Below are positions 27,045 to 36,174 of a stretch of DNA of 64,000 bases, piece after piece. The translations under genes and the position numbers were made by a program. Where the stretch lies: assembly GCF_019930585.1 (NCBI RefSeq), contig NZ_CP082839.1, forward strand, positions 620,001-684,000, in the 5' to 3' direction. Origin of the DNA: Sphingomonas nostoxanthinifaciens (lineage in GTDB: Bacteria > Pseudomonadota > Alphaproteobacteria > Sphingomonadales > Sphingomonadaceae). Numbering within the stretch: the first letter of the stretch is position 1; each line of letters opens with the position of its first letter. A model generated the notes under the pieces. It was not told where the DNA came from. It made no database searches and saw only the letters and a list, made by a program, of their open reading frames with translations.

Positions 27045-30000
27045 ATGAACGGCCTTGTTCGCTTCGCGCTGCGCCAGCGCATGTTGATCGTGCTGCTGCT
27101 GAGCGGGCTGTTGCTCGCCGGCGGCATCGCTTTCTACAATCTTAATATCGAGGCCTATCCCGATCCGGTCCCGCCGATGGTCGAGGTGCTGACCCAGAGC
27201 CCCGGTCTGTCGGCCGAGGAGATGGAGCGCAACGTCACCGTGCCGATCGAGGTGGCGATGTCGGGCGTGCCCGATCTCAACGTCGTCCGCTCGATCAGCC
27301 TGTTCGGCCTGTCCGACATCAAGATCCAGTTCACCTACAATGCCAGCTTCGTCGAGGCGCAGCAGCGCGTCATCAACCGCCTGTCGCAGCTGCCGCCTTT
27401 CCCGGGCGGGGTGCAGGCGCAGCTGTCGCCGACCAGCCCGATCGGCGAGATCTATCGCTATCGCATCAAGGCGCCCGCCGGCTATTCGGTGATGGATCTC
27501 AAGACGCTGCAGGATTGGGTGCTGCAGCGCCGCTTCAAGGCGCTGCCGGGCGTGATCGACGTCACCGGCTATGGCGGCAAGGTCCGCACCTACGAGGTGG
27601 TGGCCGATAACGACCGGATGGTCGCGCACGGCGCCACCGTTGCGCAGGTGATCGCCGCGATCGGCAAGGGCAATGCCAATGTCGGCGGCCAGACGATCAA
27701 CTTCGGCCCGCAATCGGCGATCGTGCGCGGCGTCGGCCTGATCCAGTCGCCGACGCAGATCGAGAACGTCCTCGTCACCTCCAACGGCGGCAATCCGGTG
27801 CTCGTGAAGGATGTCGCGCGCGTCCAGATCGGTAACGAGCCCCGCCTCGGCATCGTCGGCGAGAATAATGAGGACGACGTCGTCGAGGGCATCGTGCTGA
27901 TGCAGCGCGGCGCCAAGTCGATGCCGACGATCAAGAATGTCGAGGAGCAGGTCGCGCTCATCAATGCCGGCGGCGTGCTGCCGCCGGGCGTCACGCTCGA
28001 GCGCGTCTACGACCGCTCGGCGCTGATCGGCGTCACGACGCATACCGTGATGGAAAATCTGGTCGCGGGTATCGTCCTGATCTTCCTGCTGCAGTGGATC
28101 TTCCTCGGCGACCTGCGCAGCGCGGTGATCGTGGCGGTGACGATCCCGTTCGCGCTCGCCTTCGCGGTGCTGATCCTGACGATCGAGGGCGAGAGCGCCA
28201 ACCTGCTGTCGCTCGGCGCAATCGACTTCGGGCTCGTGGTCGACGCCTCGGTCATCATGGTCGAGAACATCTTCCGCCACATGGTCGAGCGATCGGTGCA
28301 CGTGGAGCAGGGGCATGGGCATTTCTCCTACGCCACGCGCCTGTCGGCGATCCTGCACGCCACCTCCGAAGTGTCGCGCGGCATCTTCTTCGCCGCGGCG
28401 ATCATCATCGCGAGCTTCCTGCCCTTGTTCACGCTGACCGGCGTCGAGGGCCACATCTTCGGCCCGATGGCCAAGACCTACGCCTTCGCCATCGGCGGCG
28501 GTCTGATCGCGACCTTCACCGTCTCGCCGGTGCTCGCCGCCTATCTGCTGCCCGACCGGCTGAGCGAGGTCGAGACGAAGCTGGTCGGTTGGCTGCGGCG
28601 CATCTACGAGCCCACGATCGCCTTCGCCTTCGCCAACCGCATCGTCGCGCTGGGCGGCGCGCTGTTGCTCATCATCGGCGCGGTGCTGGGCATCCGCTCG
28701 CTTGGCGTCGAGTTCCTGCCGCACCTTGAAGAGGGCAACCTCTACATTCGCGCCAGCCTGCCGCCGTCAATCTCGCTCGACGCTGGCCAGCCGACCGTCA
28801 ACGCGATCCGCCGCATCCTCGCAAGCTATCCCGAGGTCGCCGCCGTGGTGTCGCAGCATGGCCGGCCCGACGACGGCACCGACGCGACCGGCTTCTTCAA
28901 CGCCGAATTCTTCACGCCGCTCAAGCCCTATGACGAGTGGCCGAAGGGCATGACCAAGGACAAATTGGTCGCCGAACTGTCCGACCGCTTCGCGCAGCGT
29001 TTCCCCGGCGTCGATTTCTCGTTCAGCCAGGCGATCGAGGACAATGTCGAGGAAGCCGCATCGGGCGTGAAGGGTGCGAACTCGATCAAGCTCTACGGCC
29101 CCGATCTGCCGACGCTCGAGAAATTGGCCGACCAGATCAAGGACCAGATGGCCAAGACGCAGGGCATCGCCGATCTCGGCGTGTTCCAGTCGCTCGGCCA
29201 GCCGACGGTGCGCGTCGACGTCGATCGCATCCGCGCCTCGCGCTACGGCCTCAATGCCGACGACATCACCCAGACGGTGGCGGCAGCGATCGGCGGCCAG
29301 TCGCCGGGCGACCTGTACGAGCCGGGCACCGACCGCCACTTCTCGATCGTCGTGCGGCTGAAGCCCGAACAGCGCGACAGCCTCGAGGCGATCCGCCGCA
29401 TCACCATCGGCGCGCCGAGCGCCAATGGCGGCACGATCCAAGTGCCGCTTTCCGAAGTGGCGACGGTCAAGCTCACCTCGGGCGCATCGTTCATCTATCG
29501 CGAGCATCAGGAACGCTACATCCCGATCAAGTTCAGCGTCCGCGGACGCGATCTTGGCGGTGCGGTGGGCGAGGCGCAGCACCGGATCGCGCGCAACGTA
29601 ATCCTGCCGCCGGGCTATCATCTCGAATGGGCGGGCGAGCTCGGCAACCTGACCAATGCCGTGAACCGGCTGGAGATCGTGGTGCCGATCAGCTTGGTCC
29701 TGATCCTGATCCTGCTCTACGCGAACTTCGGCTCGATCCGCGACACGGTGCTGGCGTTCAGCGTGATCCCGATGGCGATCGTCGGCGGCGTTGCGGCCTT
29801 GGTGCTGACCGGCACCGCGTTCAGCATCTCGGCCGCGATCGGCTTCGTCGCTTTGTTCGGCATCGCGGTGATGGACGGCATCCTGCTCGTGACGACCTTC
29901 AACCAGGCGATGGACCAGAGCATGGAACGCGCCGACGCGCTGGTGCACACCGTGCGCACCGGCCTGCGGCCGGTCATCATGACCTGCCTCGTCGCCGCGA

Positions 30001-30230
30001 TCGGCCTGCTGCCCGCGGCCCTTTCGAACGGCATCGGCAGCCAGGTGCAGAAGCCGCTGGCGCTGGTCGTCGTCGGCGGCATGACGCTGGCGCCGGTGCT
30101 GATCCTGCTGGTGCTGCCGGTGCTGATCGACCGCTTCTCGCGCCATGTCGGCCCCGACGATCGCGGCGCGCACGGGCGCAAGGTGCCGCACACCGATCAT
30201 CATCCGCACACGCCGGAGGAACCGGCATGA
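27045..30230 (+). CDS. RND efflux permease, CusA/CzcA (HME) family
   Basis: A 1061-residue proton-driven inner-membrane pump with 12 membrane segments and two large periplasmic loops. The fourth membrane helix reads DFGLVVDASVIMVENIF, which retains the D-x5-D-x6-E acidic residues used for proton transfer in CzcA-type heavy-metal exporters. MSGVPDLNVVRSIS and the second-half LYANFGSIRDTVLAFSVIPM are typical. The C-terminus is His rich (HTDHHPHTPEEPA). It lies 18 bp after the adaptor gene and overlaps the outer-membrane gene by ATGA. Heavy-metal export is the family prediction; the particular metal, or another substrate, is not decided. Confidence 0.93.
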   Translation: MNGLVRFALRQRMLIVLLLSGLLLAGGIAFYNLNIEAYPDPVPPMVEVLTQSPGLSAEEMERNVTVPIEVAMSGVPDLNVVRSISLFGLSDIKIQFTYNASFVEAQQRVINRLSQLPPFPGGVQAQLSPTSPIGEIYRYRIKAPAGYSVMDLKTLQDWVLQRRFKALPGVIDVTGYGGKVRTYEVVADNDRMVAHGATVAQVIAAIGKGNANVGGQTINFGPQSAIVRGVGLIQSPTQIENVLVTSNGGNPVLVKDVARVQIGNEPRLGIVGENNEDDVVEGIVLMQRGAKSMPTIKNVEEQVALINAGGVLPPGVTLERVYDRSALIGVTTHTVMENLVAGIVLIFLLQWIFLGDLRSAVIVAVTIPFALAFAVLILTIEGESANLLSLGAIDFGLVVDASVIMVENIFRHMVERSVHVEQGHGHFSYATRLSAILHATSEVSRGIFFAAAIIIASFLPLFTLTGVEGHIFGPMAKTYAFAIGGGLIATFTVSPVLAAYLLPDRLSEVETKLVGWLRRIYEPTIAFAFANRIVALGGALLLIIGAVLGIRSLGVEFLPHLEEGNLYIRASLPPSISLDAGQPTVNAIRRILASYPEVAAVVSQHGRPDDGTDATGFFNAEFFTPLKPYDEWPKGMTKDKLVAELSDRFAQRFPGVDFSFSQAIEDNVEEAASGVKGANSIKLYGPDLPTLEKLADQIKDQMAKTQGIADLGVFQSLGQPTVRVDVDRIRASRYGLNADDITQTVAAAIGGQSPGDLYEPGTDRHFSIVVRLKPEQRDSLEAIRRITIGAPSANGGTIQVPLSEVATVKLTSGASFIYREHQERYIPIKFSVRGRDLGGAVGEAQHRIARNVILPPGYHLEWAGELGNLTNAVNRLEIVVPISLVLILILLYANFGSIRDTVLAFSVIPMAIVGGVAALVLTGTAFSISAAIGFVALFGIAVMDGILLVTTFNQAMDQSMERADALVHTVRTGLRPVIMTCLVAAIGLLPAALSNGIGSQVQKPLALVVVGGMTLAPVLILLVLPVLIDRFSRHVGPDDRGAHGRKVPHTDHHPHTPEEPA

Positions 30231-31657
30231 AGCGCGCCGTCCTTCCCTTCGGCGCAGCGGCGTTGCTCGCCGGCTGCACCGTCGGCCCCCACAACGTCAC
30301 GACGCAGACGTCGCTGCCGCCGACCGCCGCCGCCAATGCCTCGGCCGCGCCGATCGCGCCCGCCGCCGGCCCGACCCAGACGATCGTTCCCGGCGCCGTG
30401 GTGCCGGCCGACTGGTGGACGCGCTTCGGCAGCCCGACGCTGAACGCGCTGGTCGCGCGCGCACTGGCGTCGAACAACGACATCGCCACCGCCGATGCCG
30501 CCTTGCGCCAGGCGCGCCAGCAGGCGGCCGCGGCGTTCGGCAGCACCTTGCCGCAGATCGACGCGAGCTATCAGGCGCAGCGCATCCGCACCTCGCGCAT
30601 CTTCTCCAATCCGCTGCAGGATCCGGACAATTACCGCTACACGCTGCACACCGCGCAGGTGACGGTCGCCTATCCGCTCGATCTGTTCGGCGCCGGCCGC
30701 AACCGCGTGCGCTCGGCACGCGCGGCCGCCGAGGTGCAGCGCCACCGGCTCGAGGCGGCCAAGACCAGCGTCGTCGCCAATCTGGTGCTGGCGGTGATCC
30801 AGCAGGCCTCGCTGCAGGAGCAGATCGCCAGCGCCACCGAGAGCGTGCGCGCGAACCGCGACATCCTGACATTGCTCCAACGCCGCGAGCAATTGGGCGC
30901 GATCGGCGCCGCCGACGTTGCCGCGCAGGAAACCGCGCTCGCCACCGCCGAAGGCGTGCTGCCGCCTTTGCAGCGCGCGCTGGTGCATCAGCAGGCGGTG
31001 ATCAGCGCGCTGATCGGCCAGGCGCCCGGCAATACGCTCCCGGCTTTGCCCACGCTGGCCGAGCTCGGCGTGCCGACCGAGCTGCCGCTGTCGCTGCCGG
31101 CCGATCTGGTGCGCCATCGCCCCGACGTGCGCGCGGCCGAGTCGCAGATGATCGGTGCCGGTGCCGATGTCGGCGCGGCGATCGCGGCGCGGTTGCCCAA
31201 TATCCAGCTCAGCGCGAGCGCGGGCGGCGTCGCCGATCAGTTCGGCCAGATGTTCGCCAGCGGCAATCCGTTCTGGACGCTCGCCGGCGGCATCACCCAG
31301 CCGCTGTTCCACGGCGGCCAGCTGCTCCACCAGCAGCGCGCGGCGCAGGCGGCGCTCGACGGCGCCAAGTCGCAATATCGCGCGGCGGTGGTGCAGGCGT
31401 TCGTCGACGTGTCGGATGCGCTGACGGGTCTCCAGACCGACGGCGTCGCACTCGACGCGGCGAGCCGCGCCGACACGGCGGCGGCGCGCGAGCTGACCTT
31501 CATCACGCGCCAGCTTCAGCTCGGCAGCGCGGGCACGCTCAACCTGCTCAACGCCAGCGCGGCGCGCGCACAGGCGGGGCTCCAGCTGACCCAGGCGCGC
31601 GCGGCGCGGCTGTCGGACAGCGTGGCGCTGTTCCAGGCACTTGGCGGCGGCTGGTAG
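30227..31657 (+). CDS. Outer-membrane efflux lipoprotein, NodT/TolC family
   Basis: A 476-residue outer-membrane channel of the tripartite pump. The N-terminus is a lipoprotein signal (AALLAGC lipobox, Cys17) followed by a Thr/Ala/Pro-rich linker. Two tandem outer-membrane efflux repeats follow, including DWWTRFGSPTLNALVARALA, ARQQAAAAFGSTLPQIDASY and LPADLVRHRPDVRAAE, typical of NodT. The start is set by the ATGA overlap with the permease; longer in-frame sequence upstream lies within the permease gene. Confidence 0.93.
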   Translation: MKRAVLPFGAAALLAGCTVGPHNVTTQTSLPPTAAANASAAPIAPAAGPTQTIVPGAVVPADWWTRFGSPTLNALVARALASNNDIATADAALRQARQQAAAAFGSTLPQIDASYQAQRIRTSRIFSNPLQDPDNYRYTLHTAQVTVAYPLDLFGAGRNRVRSARAAAEVQRHRLEAAKTSVVANLVLAVIQQASLQEQIASATESVRANRDILTLLQRREQLGAIGAADVAAQETALATAEGVLPPLQRALVHQQAVISALIGQAPGNTLPALPTLAELGVPTELPLSLPADLVRHRPDVRAAESQMIGAGADVGAAIAARLPNIQLSASAGGVADQFGQMFASGNPFWTLAGGITQPLFHGGQLLHQQRAAQAALDGAKSQYRAAVVQAFVDVSDALTGLQTDGVALDAASRADTAAARELTFITRQLQLGSAGTLNLLNASAARAQAGLQLTQARAARLSDSVALFQALGGGW

Positions 31658-31676
31658 ACGGCTCAGCCGTTCCGAT

Positions 31677-31771
31677 CGTCATTCCCGCGGAGGCGGGAAT
31701 CCATTCCCACAGCCGGTGCGCGTTTTGCGCGACTGCGCGGCATATGGATCCCCGCCTGCGCGGGGATGACG
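31677..31771. repeat. Bipartite palindromic intergenic repeat, copy D
   Basis: Arm 1 ATTCCCGC-ggag-GCGGGAAT and arm 2 ATCCCCGC-ctgc-GCGGGGAT in inverted orientation, with CGTC...GACG outer and CCAT...ATGG inner flanks. It follows the efflux operon and may act as its 3' boundary. Confidence 0.8.
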
Positions 31772-31843
31772 TCGCTTTGGCGTAGGGCGTAGCGAAGCAA
31801 GAAACGCCATACCGGATCACATCCGGCACGATGACTTTCGCCC

Positions 31844-31880
31844 AAAGAAAAACGGCGCCTCCCCGAAGGGAGACGCCGCC
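31844..31880 (-). terminator. Rho-independent terminator of the porin gene
   Basis: On the minus strand GGCGTCTCCC-TTCG-GGGAGGCGCC is followed by G and TTTTTCTTT. A UUCG-capped stem with a long U-run, 25 bp after the porin stop, is a textbook terminator. Confidence 0.88.
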
Positions 31881-31905
31881 TTTCGTCGCACGTCCGATCC
31901 GGAGA

Positions 31906-33570
31906 TCAGAACGGATAGTAGCGGAAGGACAGGAAGCCCGTGCTGTTGCTGATCTGCGGGTAGCCCGAATAACCGGCACCGGGGAACAGCTCGCGCTGGT
32001 TGTAGCTGTATTGGATGCCGACCTGGGCGCGACCGAACGAGCCCTGGTAGAACTTGTCCCAGAAGCCGACGGTCACCTGGCGGATGCGGCGGGTGTTCTG
32101 GCCGCAGGCGCCGCCCTCGACGAAGCAGCCGGCGTTGCTGGTCGCGATCGAACCGAAGTTCGGCGAGTATTTGGTCAGCATTTCCTGCTCTTCGCCGGCA
32201 TAGCCGTAGACGTCGAGCTGCTTGCTGGCATGCACGGTCGCGCCGGCCAGGAGCATGAACTCGTCGATCGGATGGATGCGGCCGTCGCTGGAGAAGGCGA
32301 CGTCGGGCAGGCCCGCCGAGCCGTAGCGACCGATGCCCTTGCCGCCGAAGCCCGAAATCTGGACGTCGAGGATCTTGGGCACGATGTTCAGCGTTGCGCT
32401 GCCGCCGTAGCCGAAGGTGGTCGCGCTGTTGTTGGCGCCCGAGGTGGCACCGGTGATCAGGCGCTCGTTGAAGGTGCGGACGATGCCGAAGCCTTCGACG
32501 TGGACCGCGTGGCCGGCGATCATGTCCTCGTAGGCTGCCTTGCCGATGAAGTCCGGCACGTCGTTGAACGAGTTGTTGTTCAGGCTGTTGAAGCCCGAAC
32601 CACCGGTGACGCTGGAGACCTGCGTCGCGCCGGCGGTGCCGACCGGGGTGGTGGTGTTGTTCTGCGGGTTCTCAGCCGCGACCGCCAGCCACAGCTTGTG
32701 ATCGAGGAAGTCGCCGGTCAGGCGAACGCCCGGCTGACGCGCCCAGGCGAAGCCCGGAACGTACTGCGCATCGACCACCGACGGCGGAACCTCGGCACGG
32801 GGGCTGATGCCCTTCGACTGGATCGTCAGCAGCGACCAGTTCTGACCGGCCAGCAGGTGCAGGCCGTAATCGCCGCGGTTCCAGTCGATCGTGCCGTACA
32901 GCACGCGGATGCGCGGATTGTAGCTGTCCGACTGGTTCGAGTTGGCGGTCTGCGCCGCGCCCTGGAAGTCGAACTCGCCGTACATGGACAGCTTGGTCGC
33001 CTTGTTGACGTTGCCCTCGGCGAGGAACGACACGCGGCTCTGGCGGGCCGTGAAGCGGCCTTCATGCTGGGCGTACTGGCGCGCGTTCGGGAAGTTGCTC
33101 GAGAAGCTCGAGGCGATGTCGTTGCCCTGGAAGTGATCGCGATAGATGCCGGCGAGTTCGAGGAAGCCGCCCGGCGTGATCGTGATGCCCTTGAAGTAGA
33201 ACTTGTCGTTATGATGTTCCTTGTCGAAGGCGGTCGCGATCTGCGTGTTCACCTGCTCCTTCGACACGGGCGCCGGCATCGCGGCCACGGCGGCGACCTG
33301 CGTCTGGGCCTGCTCTGCCTTCGCCTGCGCCTGCTGCGCCTGGACCTGCGCCACGTTGATCTTGGCGGTCGCCTCAGCCTGGTTCATCTGCTGCGAATTG
33401 ACCTGCTGGCGGAGCGTCGAAACCTCCTCGCGCAGCGCCTTGAGCTGCTCCATCAGCGCCGCATTGGCGTTGGTGGTGACGTGGTGCTTCTTGGCCGGAG
33501 CGGCCTGAGCGCCAGCCGCGATCGCGGCCGTCGCGGCGGCCGCCGCGAGCAATTTGGTACGGAGATACAT
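31906..33570 (-). CDS. Outer-membrane porin, DcaP-like
   Basis: A 554-residue exported protein. Signal peptide (TKLLAAAAATAAIAAGAQAA), then a Gln/Ala-rich coiled coil (about residues 35-95, LMEQLKALREEVSTLRQQV), then a long beta-barrel rich in alternating aromatic residues that ends in Phe (FRYYPF), the BAM signal. N-terminal coiled coil plus barrel is the layout of trimeric DcaP-type and phosphate- or carboxylate-selective porins. A disulphide is possible between the two Cys of the loop with GCFVEGGACGQ. A PhoB-box-like site lies 57 bp upstream. Monocistronic with a strong terminator, so probably highly expressed. Confidence 0.82.
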   Translation of the reverse strand: MYLRTKLLAAAAATAAIAAGAQAAPAKKHHVTTNANAALMEQLKALREEVSTLRQQVNSQQMNQAEATAKINVAQVQAQQAQAKAEQAQTQVAAVAAMPAPVSKEQVNTQIATAFDKEHHNDKFYFKGITITPGGFLELAGIYRDHFQGNDIASSFSSNFPNARQYAQHEGRFTARQSRVSFLAEGNVNKATKLSMYGEFDFQGAAQTANSNQSDSYNPRIRVLYGTIDWNRGDYGLHLLAGQNWSLLTIQSKGISPRAEVPPSVVDAQYVPGFAWARQPGVRLTGDFLDHKLWLAVAAENPQNNTTTPVGTAGATQVSSVTGGSGFNSLNNNSFNDVPDFIGKAAYEDMIAGHAVHVEGFGIVRTFNERLITGATSGANNSATTFGYGGSATLNIVPKILDVQISGFGGKGIGRYGSAGLPDVAFSSDGRIHPIDEFMLLAGATVHASKQLDVYGYAGEEQEMLTKYSPNFGSIATSNAGCFVEGGACGQNTRRIRQVTVGFWDKFYQGSFGRAQVGIQYSYNQRELFPGAGYSGYPQISNSTGFLSFRYYPF

Positions 33571-33626
33571 CTGAAGGCCCCTTTTGCCTTTGACAACAAT
33601 GTCGGGGCGCGGCCTACCCCCGGGCG

Positions 33627-33644
33627 ATGACAGATATGTGACTC
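33627..33644 (-). promoter_or_regulatory. Pho-box-like site upstream of the porin gene
   Basis: Minus strand GAGTCAC-ATAT-CTGTCAT: two heptamers 11 bp apart with an AT-only 4-bp spacer; the second matches the PhoB half-site CTGTCAT exactly and the first matches at GTCAC. Located 57 bp before the porin start. Confidence 0.5.
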
Positions 33645-33705
33645 GCCGGAAGATGGCCGATTATCTCAGACCTGCATCAATATGTCATCGCTGTTAAGTG
33701 ACGAA

Positions 33706-34350
33706 TCATTGCTGGGCGGCGAGCGTTCCCAAGGGGGCCGCTGCCGTGCGCGCGCGGCCGATCGACTCGGCCTCGCCGCGATCATAGGTGCCGCGAAGCA
33801 GCCCCGCCGCCAGCACGCGGCCAGCCATCGCGCGGATCAGCTCGCCCCGGCCGGGATTGGCGCCGATCGCCGGCACCTCGGCCAGCGCGAACAATTGGAA
33901 GGCGTAGACGTGGACGCCGTGGCCGGTCGGCGGATCGGGGGGCAACCAGCCCTCGCCGAGGAAGCTGTTGCGACCGACATCGCGCCCATCCGGCCCGCCG
34001 TGGCCGTCGCGCGCGATCGCGCCCTCGGCCAGCCGCCGCTCGTCGGCCGGAAGCCCCCACACGAGCGCATGGACCAAGGGCGAGGGCGCGGGCGCGTCGG
34101 CATCCTCGACCAGCAACGCGAACCCTGCAGTGCCCGCTGGCGGCTCGCCCCAGACGAGCGGCGGAGACACGCCCTCGCCATCGCCGGTGAAGCGCACCGG
34201 CAAGCGCGCGCCGTCGGCGAAGGCCGGGCTCGACAGATCGATCCGCGCGTCGGTGATGGCGAGATCGGGCTGCAGGATGACCAGCTTGTCGGCGCCGGCA
34301 CGGACGCCCTTCAGCAACGAGCCGAGCCAGGCCGGTACATGTTCGAGCAT
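33706..34350 (-). CDS. YbhB/YbcL (Raf kinase inhibitor/PEBP-like) family protein
   Basis: A 214-residue soluble protein of the bacterial PEBP family. It shows LSSPAFADGARLPVRFTGDGEGVSPPLVW, the ligand-pocket DADAPAPSPLVHALVW and the His-containing GHGVHVYAFQLFAL near the C-terminus. Bacterial function is poorly defined. The start at 34350 is chosen because GGAGG then lies 7 bp upstream; an ATG at 34356 would be too close to it. No signal peptide. It is divergent from a cyclophilin gene 51 bp away. Confidence 0.87.
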   Translation of the reverse strand: MLEHVPAWLGSLLKGVRAGADKLVILQPDLAITDARIDLSSPAFADGARLPVRFTGDGEGVSPPLVWGEPPAGTAGFALLVEDADAPAPSPLVHALVWGLPADERRLAEGAIARDGHGGPDGRDVGRNSFLGEGWLPPDPPTGHGVHVYAFQLFALAEVPAIGANPGRGELIRAMAGRVLAAGLLRGTYDRGEAESIGRARTAAAPLGTLAAQQ

Positions 34351-34401
34351 GTTCATGCCTCCGATTTGCGAGGCGAACGCGCGAGGGGCTAGGCTGGTCG
34401 C

Positions 34402-35025
34402 ATGAACCGCCGATTCGTGCTCGCGCTCGCCGCCATCGCCGCGCCCCTCCTTGCCCAGGCCCCTGCGCTCGTGACGCCGCCGCCCCCCGCGCCCGTTCCG
34501 GCGACGGTGAAGGTCGCGCTGCAGACGAGCGAGGGCACGATCGTGCTGGCGGTGGAAAAGGATCGCGCGCCGATCACCGCGGGCAATTTCCTGCGCTACG
34601 TCGACCAGAAACGGCTCGACGGCACGACTTTTTATCGCGTGGTGAAGGTGCAGGACAATTTCGGCCTGATCCAGGGCGGGCTGCGCAATGATCCCAAGCG
34701 CGTGCTGAAGCCGATACCGCACGAGCCTACCAGCAAGACTGGCCTGTCGCACACCGACGGCACGATCTCGATGGCGCGCGCGGCGCCGGGTAGTGCGACC
34801 GCCGACTTCTTCATCACCGTCGGCGATCAGCCGTCGATGAATGCCGATCCGACGCAGCCCGGCGACAATCTGGGCTTCGCCGCCTTCGGCCATGTCGTCG
34901 AGGGCATGGACGTGGTGCATCATTTGCTCGACGCGCCGACCTCGCCAACTGCGGGCGAGGGCGCGATGAAGGGACAGATGCTGGCCGCGCCGGTGAAGAT
35001 CGTCACCGCGCGGCGCGTGCCCTAG
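34402..35025 (+). CDS. Periplasmic cyclophilin-type peptidylprolyl isomerase
   Basis: A 207-residue prolyl cis-trans isomerase, exported by an N-terminal signal peptide (RRFVLALAAIAAPLLAQAPA) followed by a Pro-rich linker. Cyclophilin motifs are visible: APITAGNFLRYVDQ, FYRVV, GTISMARAAPGSATADFFI, and GFAAFGHVVEGMDVV. An insertion near NDPKRVLKPIPHEPTSKTGL is typical of alphaproteobacterial forms. It acts on folding of exported proteins. Confidence 0.92.
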   Translation: MNRRFVLALAAIAAPLLAQAPALVTPPPPAPVPATVKVALQTSEGTIVLAVEKDRAPITAGNFLRYVDQKRLDGTTFYRVVKVQDNFGLIQGGLRNDPKRVLKPIPHEPTSKTGLSHTDGTISMARAAPGSATADFFITVGDQPSMNADPTQPGDNLGFAAFGHVVEGMDVVHHLLDAPTSPTAGEGAMKGQMLAAPVKIVTARRVP

Positions 35026-35051
35026 ACCGTCGGTCGAGACCTTCCCTCGTG

Positions 35052-35123
35052 CTCCTGCGCAGGCAGGAGCCTAGAGCTGCAAGCGTCGTCTTGTGAAACT
35101 CTGGGCTCCTGCCTGCGCAGGAG
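35052..35123. repeat. Bipartite palindromic intergenic repeat, copy E
   Basis: Perfect 20-bp inverted arms CTCCTGCGCAGGCAGGAGCC (35052-35071) and its complement (35104-35123). Each arm also folds alone as GCTCCTGC-gcag-GCAGGAGC. Same stem sequence as copy F at 53981. Confidence 0.85.
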
Positions 35124-35147
35124 AGCAGTGCGGTGCAATAGGTCGCG

Positions 35148-36131
35148 CTACCGCCGTACCAGCCCCACCCGGCGCAGAACCCACCAGGTGAGCGCCGAGG
35201 AGCCGATGCCGACGATGGTGGCGATCAGCGTGCCATGCCATCCTTGCGTCATCGGCATGCCGCTGGTGTTCATCCCGAAGAAGCCCGTGACGAGCGTCGC
35301 TGGCATGATGAGCACGGTGACGACCGAGAGCAGATAGACGTTCTCGTTGGTCTGCTGCGCAGCGCGCAGGTCGAGTTCGTCGCGCAGCAGCCGCAGTTGC
35401 CCCTGCGCGGCGATGACGTCCTGCTCCACCCCCTGCGCGCGCTGGAGCATGCGGCTGATCACCGCGCGCACGTCGGGCTCGATGCCGGGCTGCGCGCCGA
35501 GCCGGCCCAAGGTGGAGCGCATGCCGGCGGCCATGCGATGCAGCCGCGCCGCCAGCCGGCGCATCGTCACCAAGGTACGCGTGTCGGGCGCCTGTTCGTC
35601 GGCGAGCAGATCGTCCTCCAGCCCCAGCACCTCGGCCGCGACCTGCTGCGTGCGCCGGGCGATCGTGTCGGCGATGCTGGCGAGCACGATCTCCAATGCC
35701 GCGGCGGTGTCGATCGCGGCGGCCTGAGCCGCGCGGTGGCGGATGATGTCTGGGGTGTGGAGCGGCCGGTTGCGCCCCGTGAGCATCAGGCCCGGGCGCA
35801 GCGCGACGTGGAGCGTGCCGATCCGCCCGGTATCCTCGCGATCGAAGTCGCGCTCGAAATCGGGCAGGGTCAGCGCGAGCGCGCCGTTCTGCGCGATCGC
35901 GGCGTCCGCCTGCTCGCCCATGAACACCGCCAGCACCTCGGGCGGCAGGACCGAACGCTGCGCAATCCAGCGCGCGCTGCGCTGATCCCACAGATCGAGA
36001 TGCAGCCAGCGGAACGGGCTGTCGGCGGGCGGCTGCTCGTCGCCGACCACGACATGGCCGTCGGGCGCTTCCCAGCACGTCCATACCAGCCCGAGATCGG
36101 CGAGGGGGGAGGGGGCGGGCGTTTCGGGCAT
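35148..36131 (-). CDS. CorA/ZntB-family divalent cation transporter
   Basis: A 327-residue member of the 2-TM-GxN family. A large cytoplasmic N-terminal domain (to about 265) precedes two C-terminal membrane segments; the first ends in the selectivity motif GMN (VTGFFGMNTSGMP). The N-terminal WLHLDLWD and VLAVFMGEQADA favour the ZntB branch (zinc uptake or cation/proton symport) over classic CorA Mg2+ channels; this is inferred from general resemblance. Confidence 0.86.
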   Translation of the reverse strand: MPETPAPSPLADLGLVWTCWEAPDGHVVVGDEQPPADSPFRWLHLDLWDQRSARWIAQRSVLPPEVLAVFMGEQADAAIAQNGALALTLPDFERDFDREDTGRIGTLHVALRPGLMLTGRNRPLHTPDIIRHRAAQAAAIDTAAALEIVLASIADTIARRTQQVAAEVLGLEDDLLADEQAPDTRTLVTMRRLAARLHRMAAGMRSTLGRLGAQPGIEPDVRAVISRMLQRAQGVEQDVIAAQGQLRLLRDELDLRAAQQTNENVYLLSVVTVLIMPATLVTGFFGMNTSGMPMTQGWHGTLIATIVGIGSSALTWWVLRRVGLVRR

Positions 36132-36174
36132 TGCTCCTCCCTCTATGACGGCGGCATGACCGCCGGGTTACGTT

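Noticed and set aside
25851..28724. A 957-codon open frame on the minus strand across the efflux genes
   Set aside because: Asp/Arg/His-rich antisense shadow of the adaptor and permease genes.
28937..30226. A long N-terminal extension of the outer-membrane efflux protein
   Set aside because: It is the +1 frame of the permease gene; the true protein begins with a lipoprotein signal at 30227.
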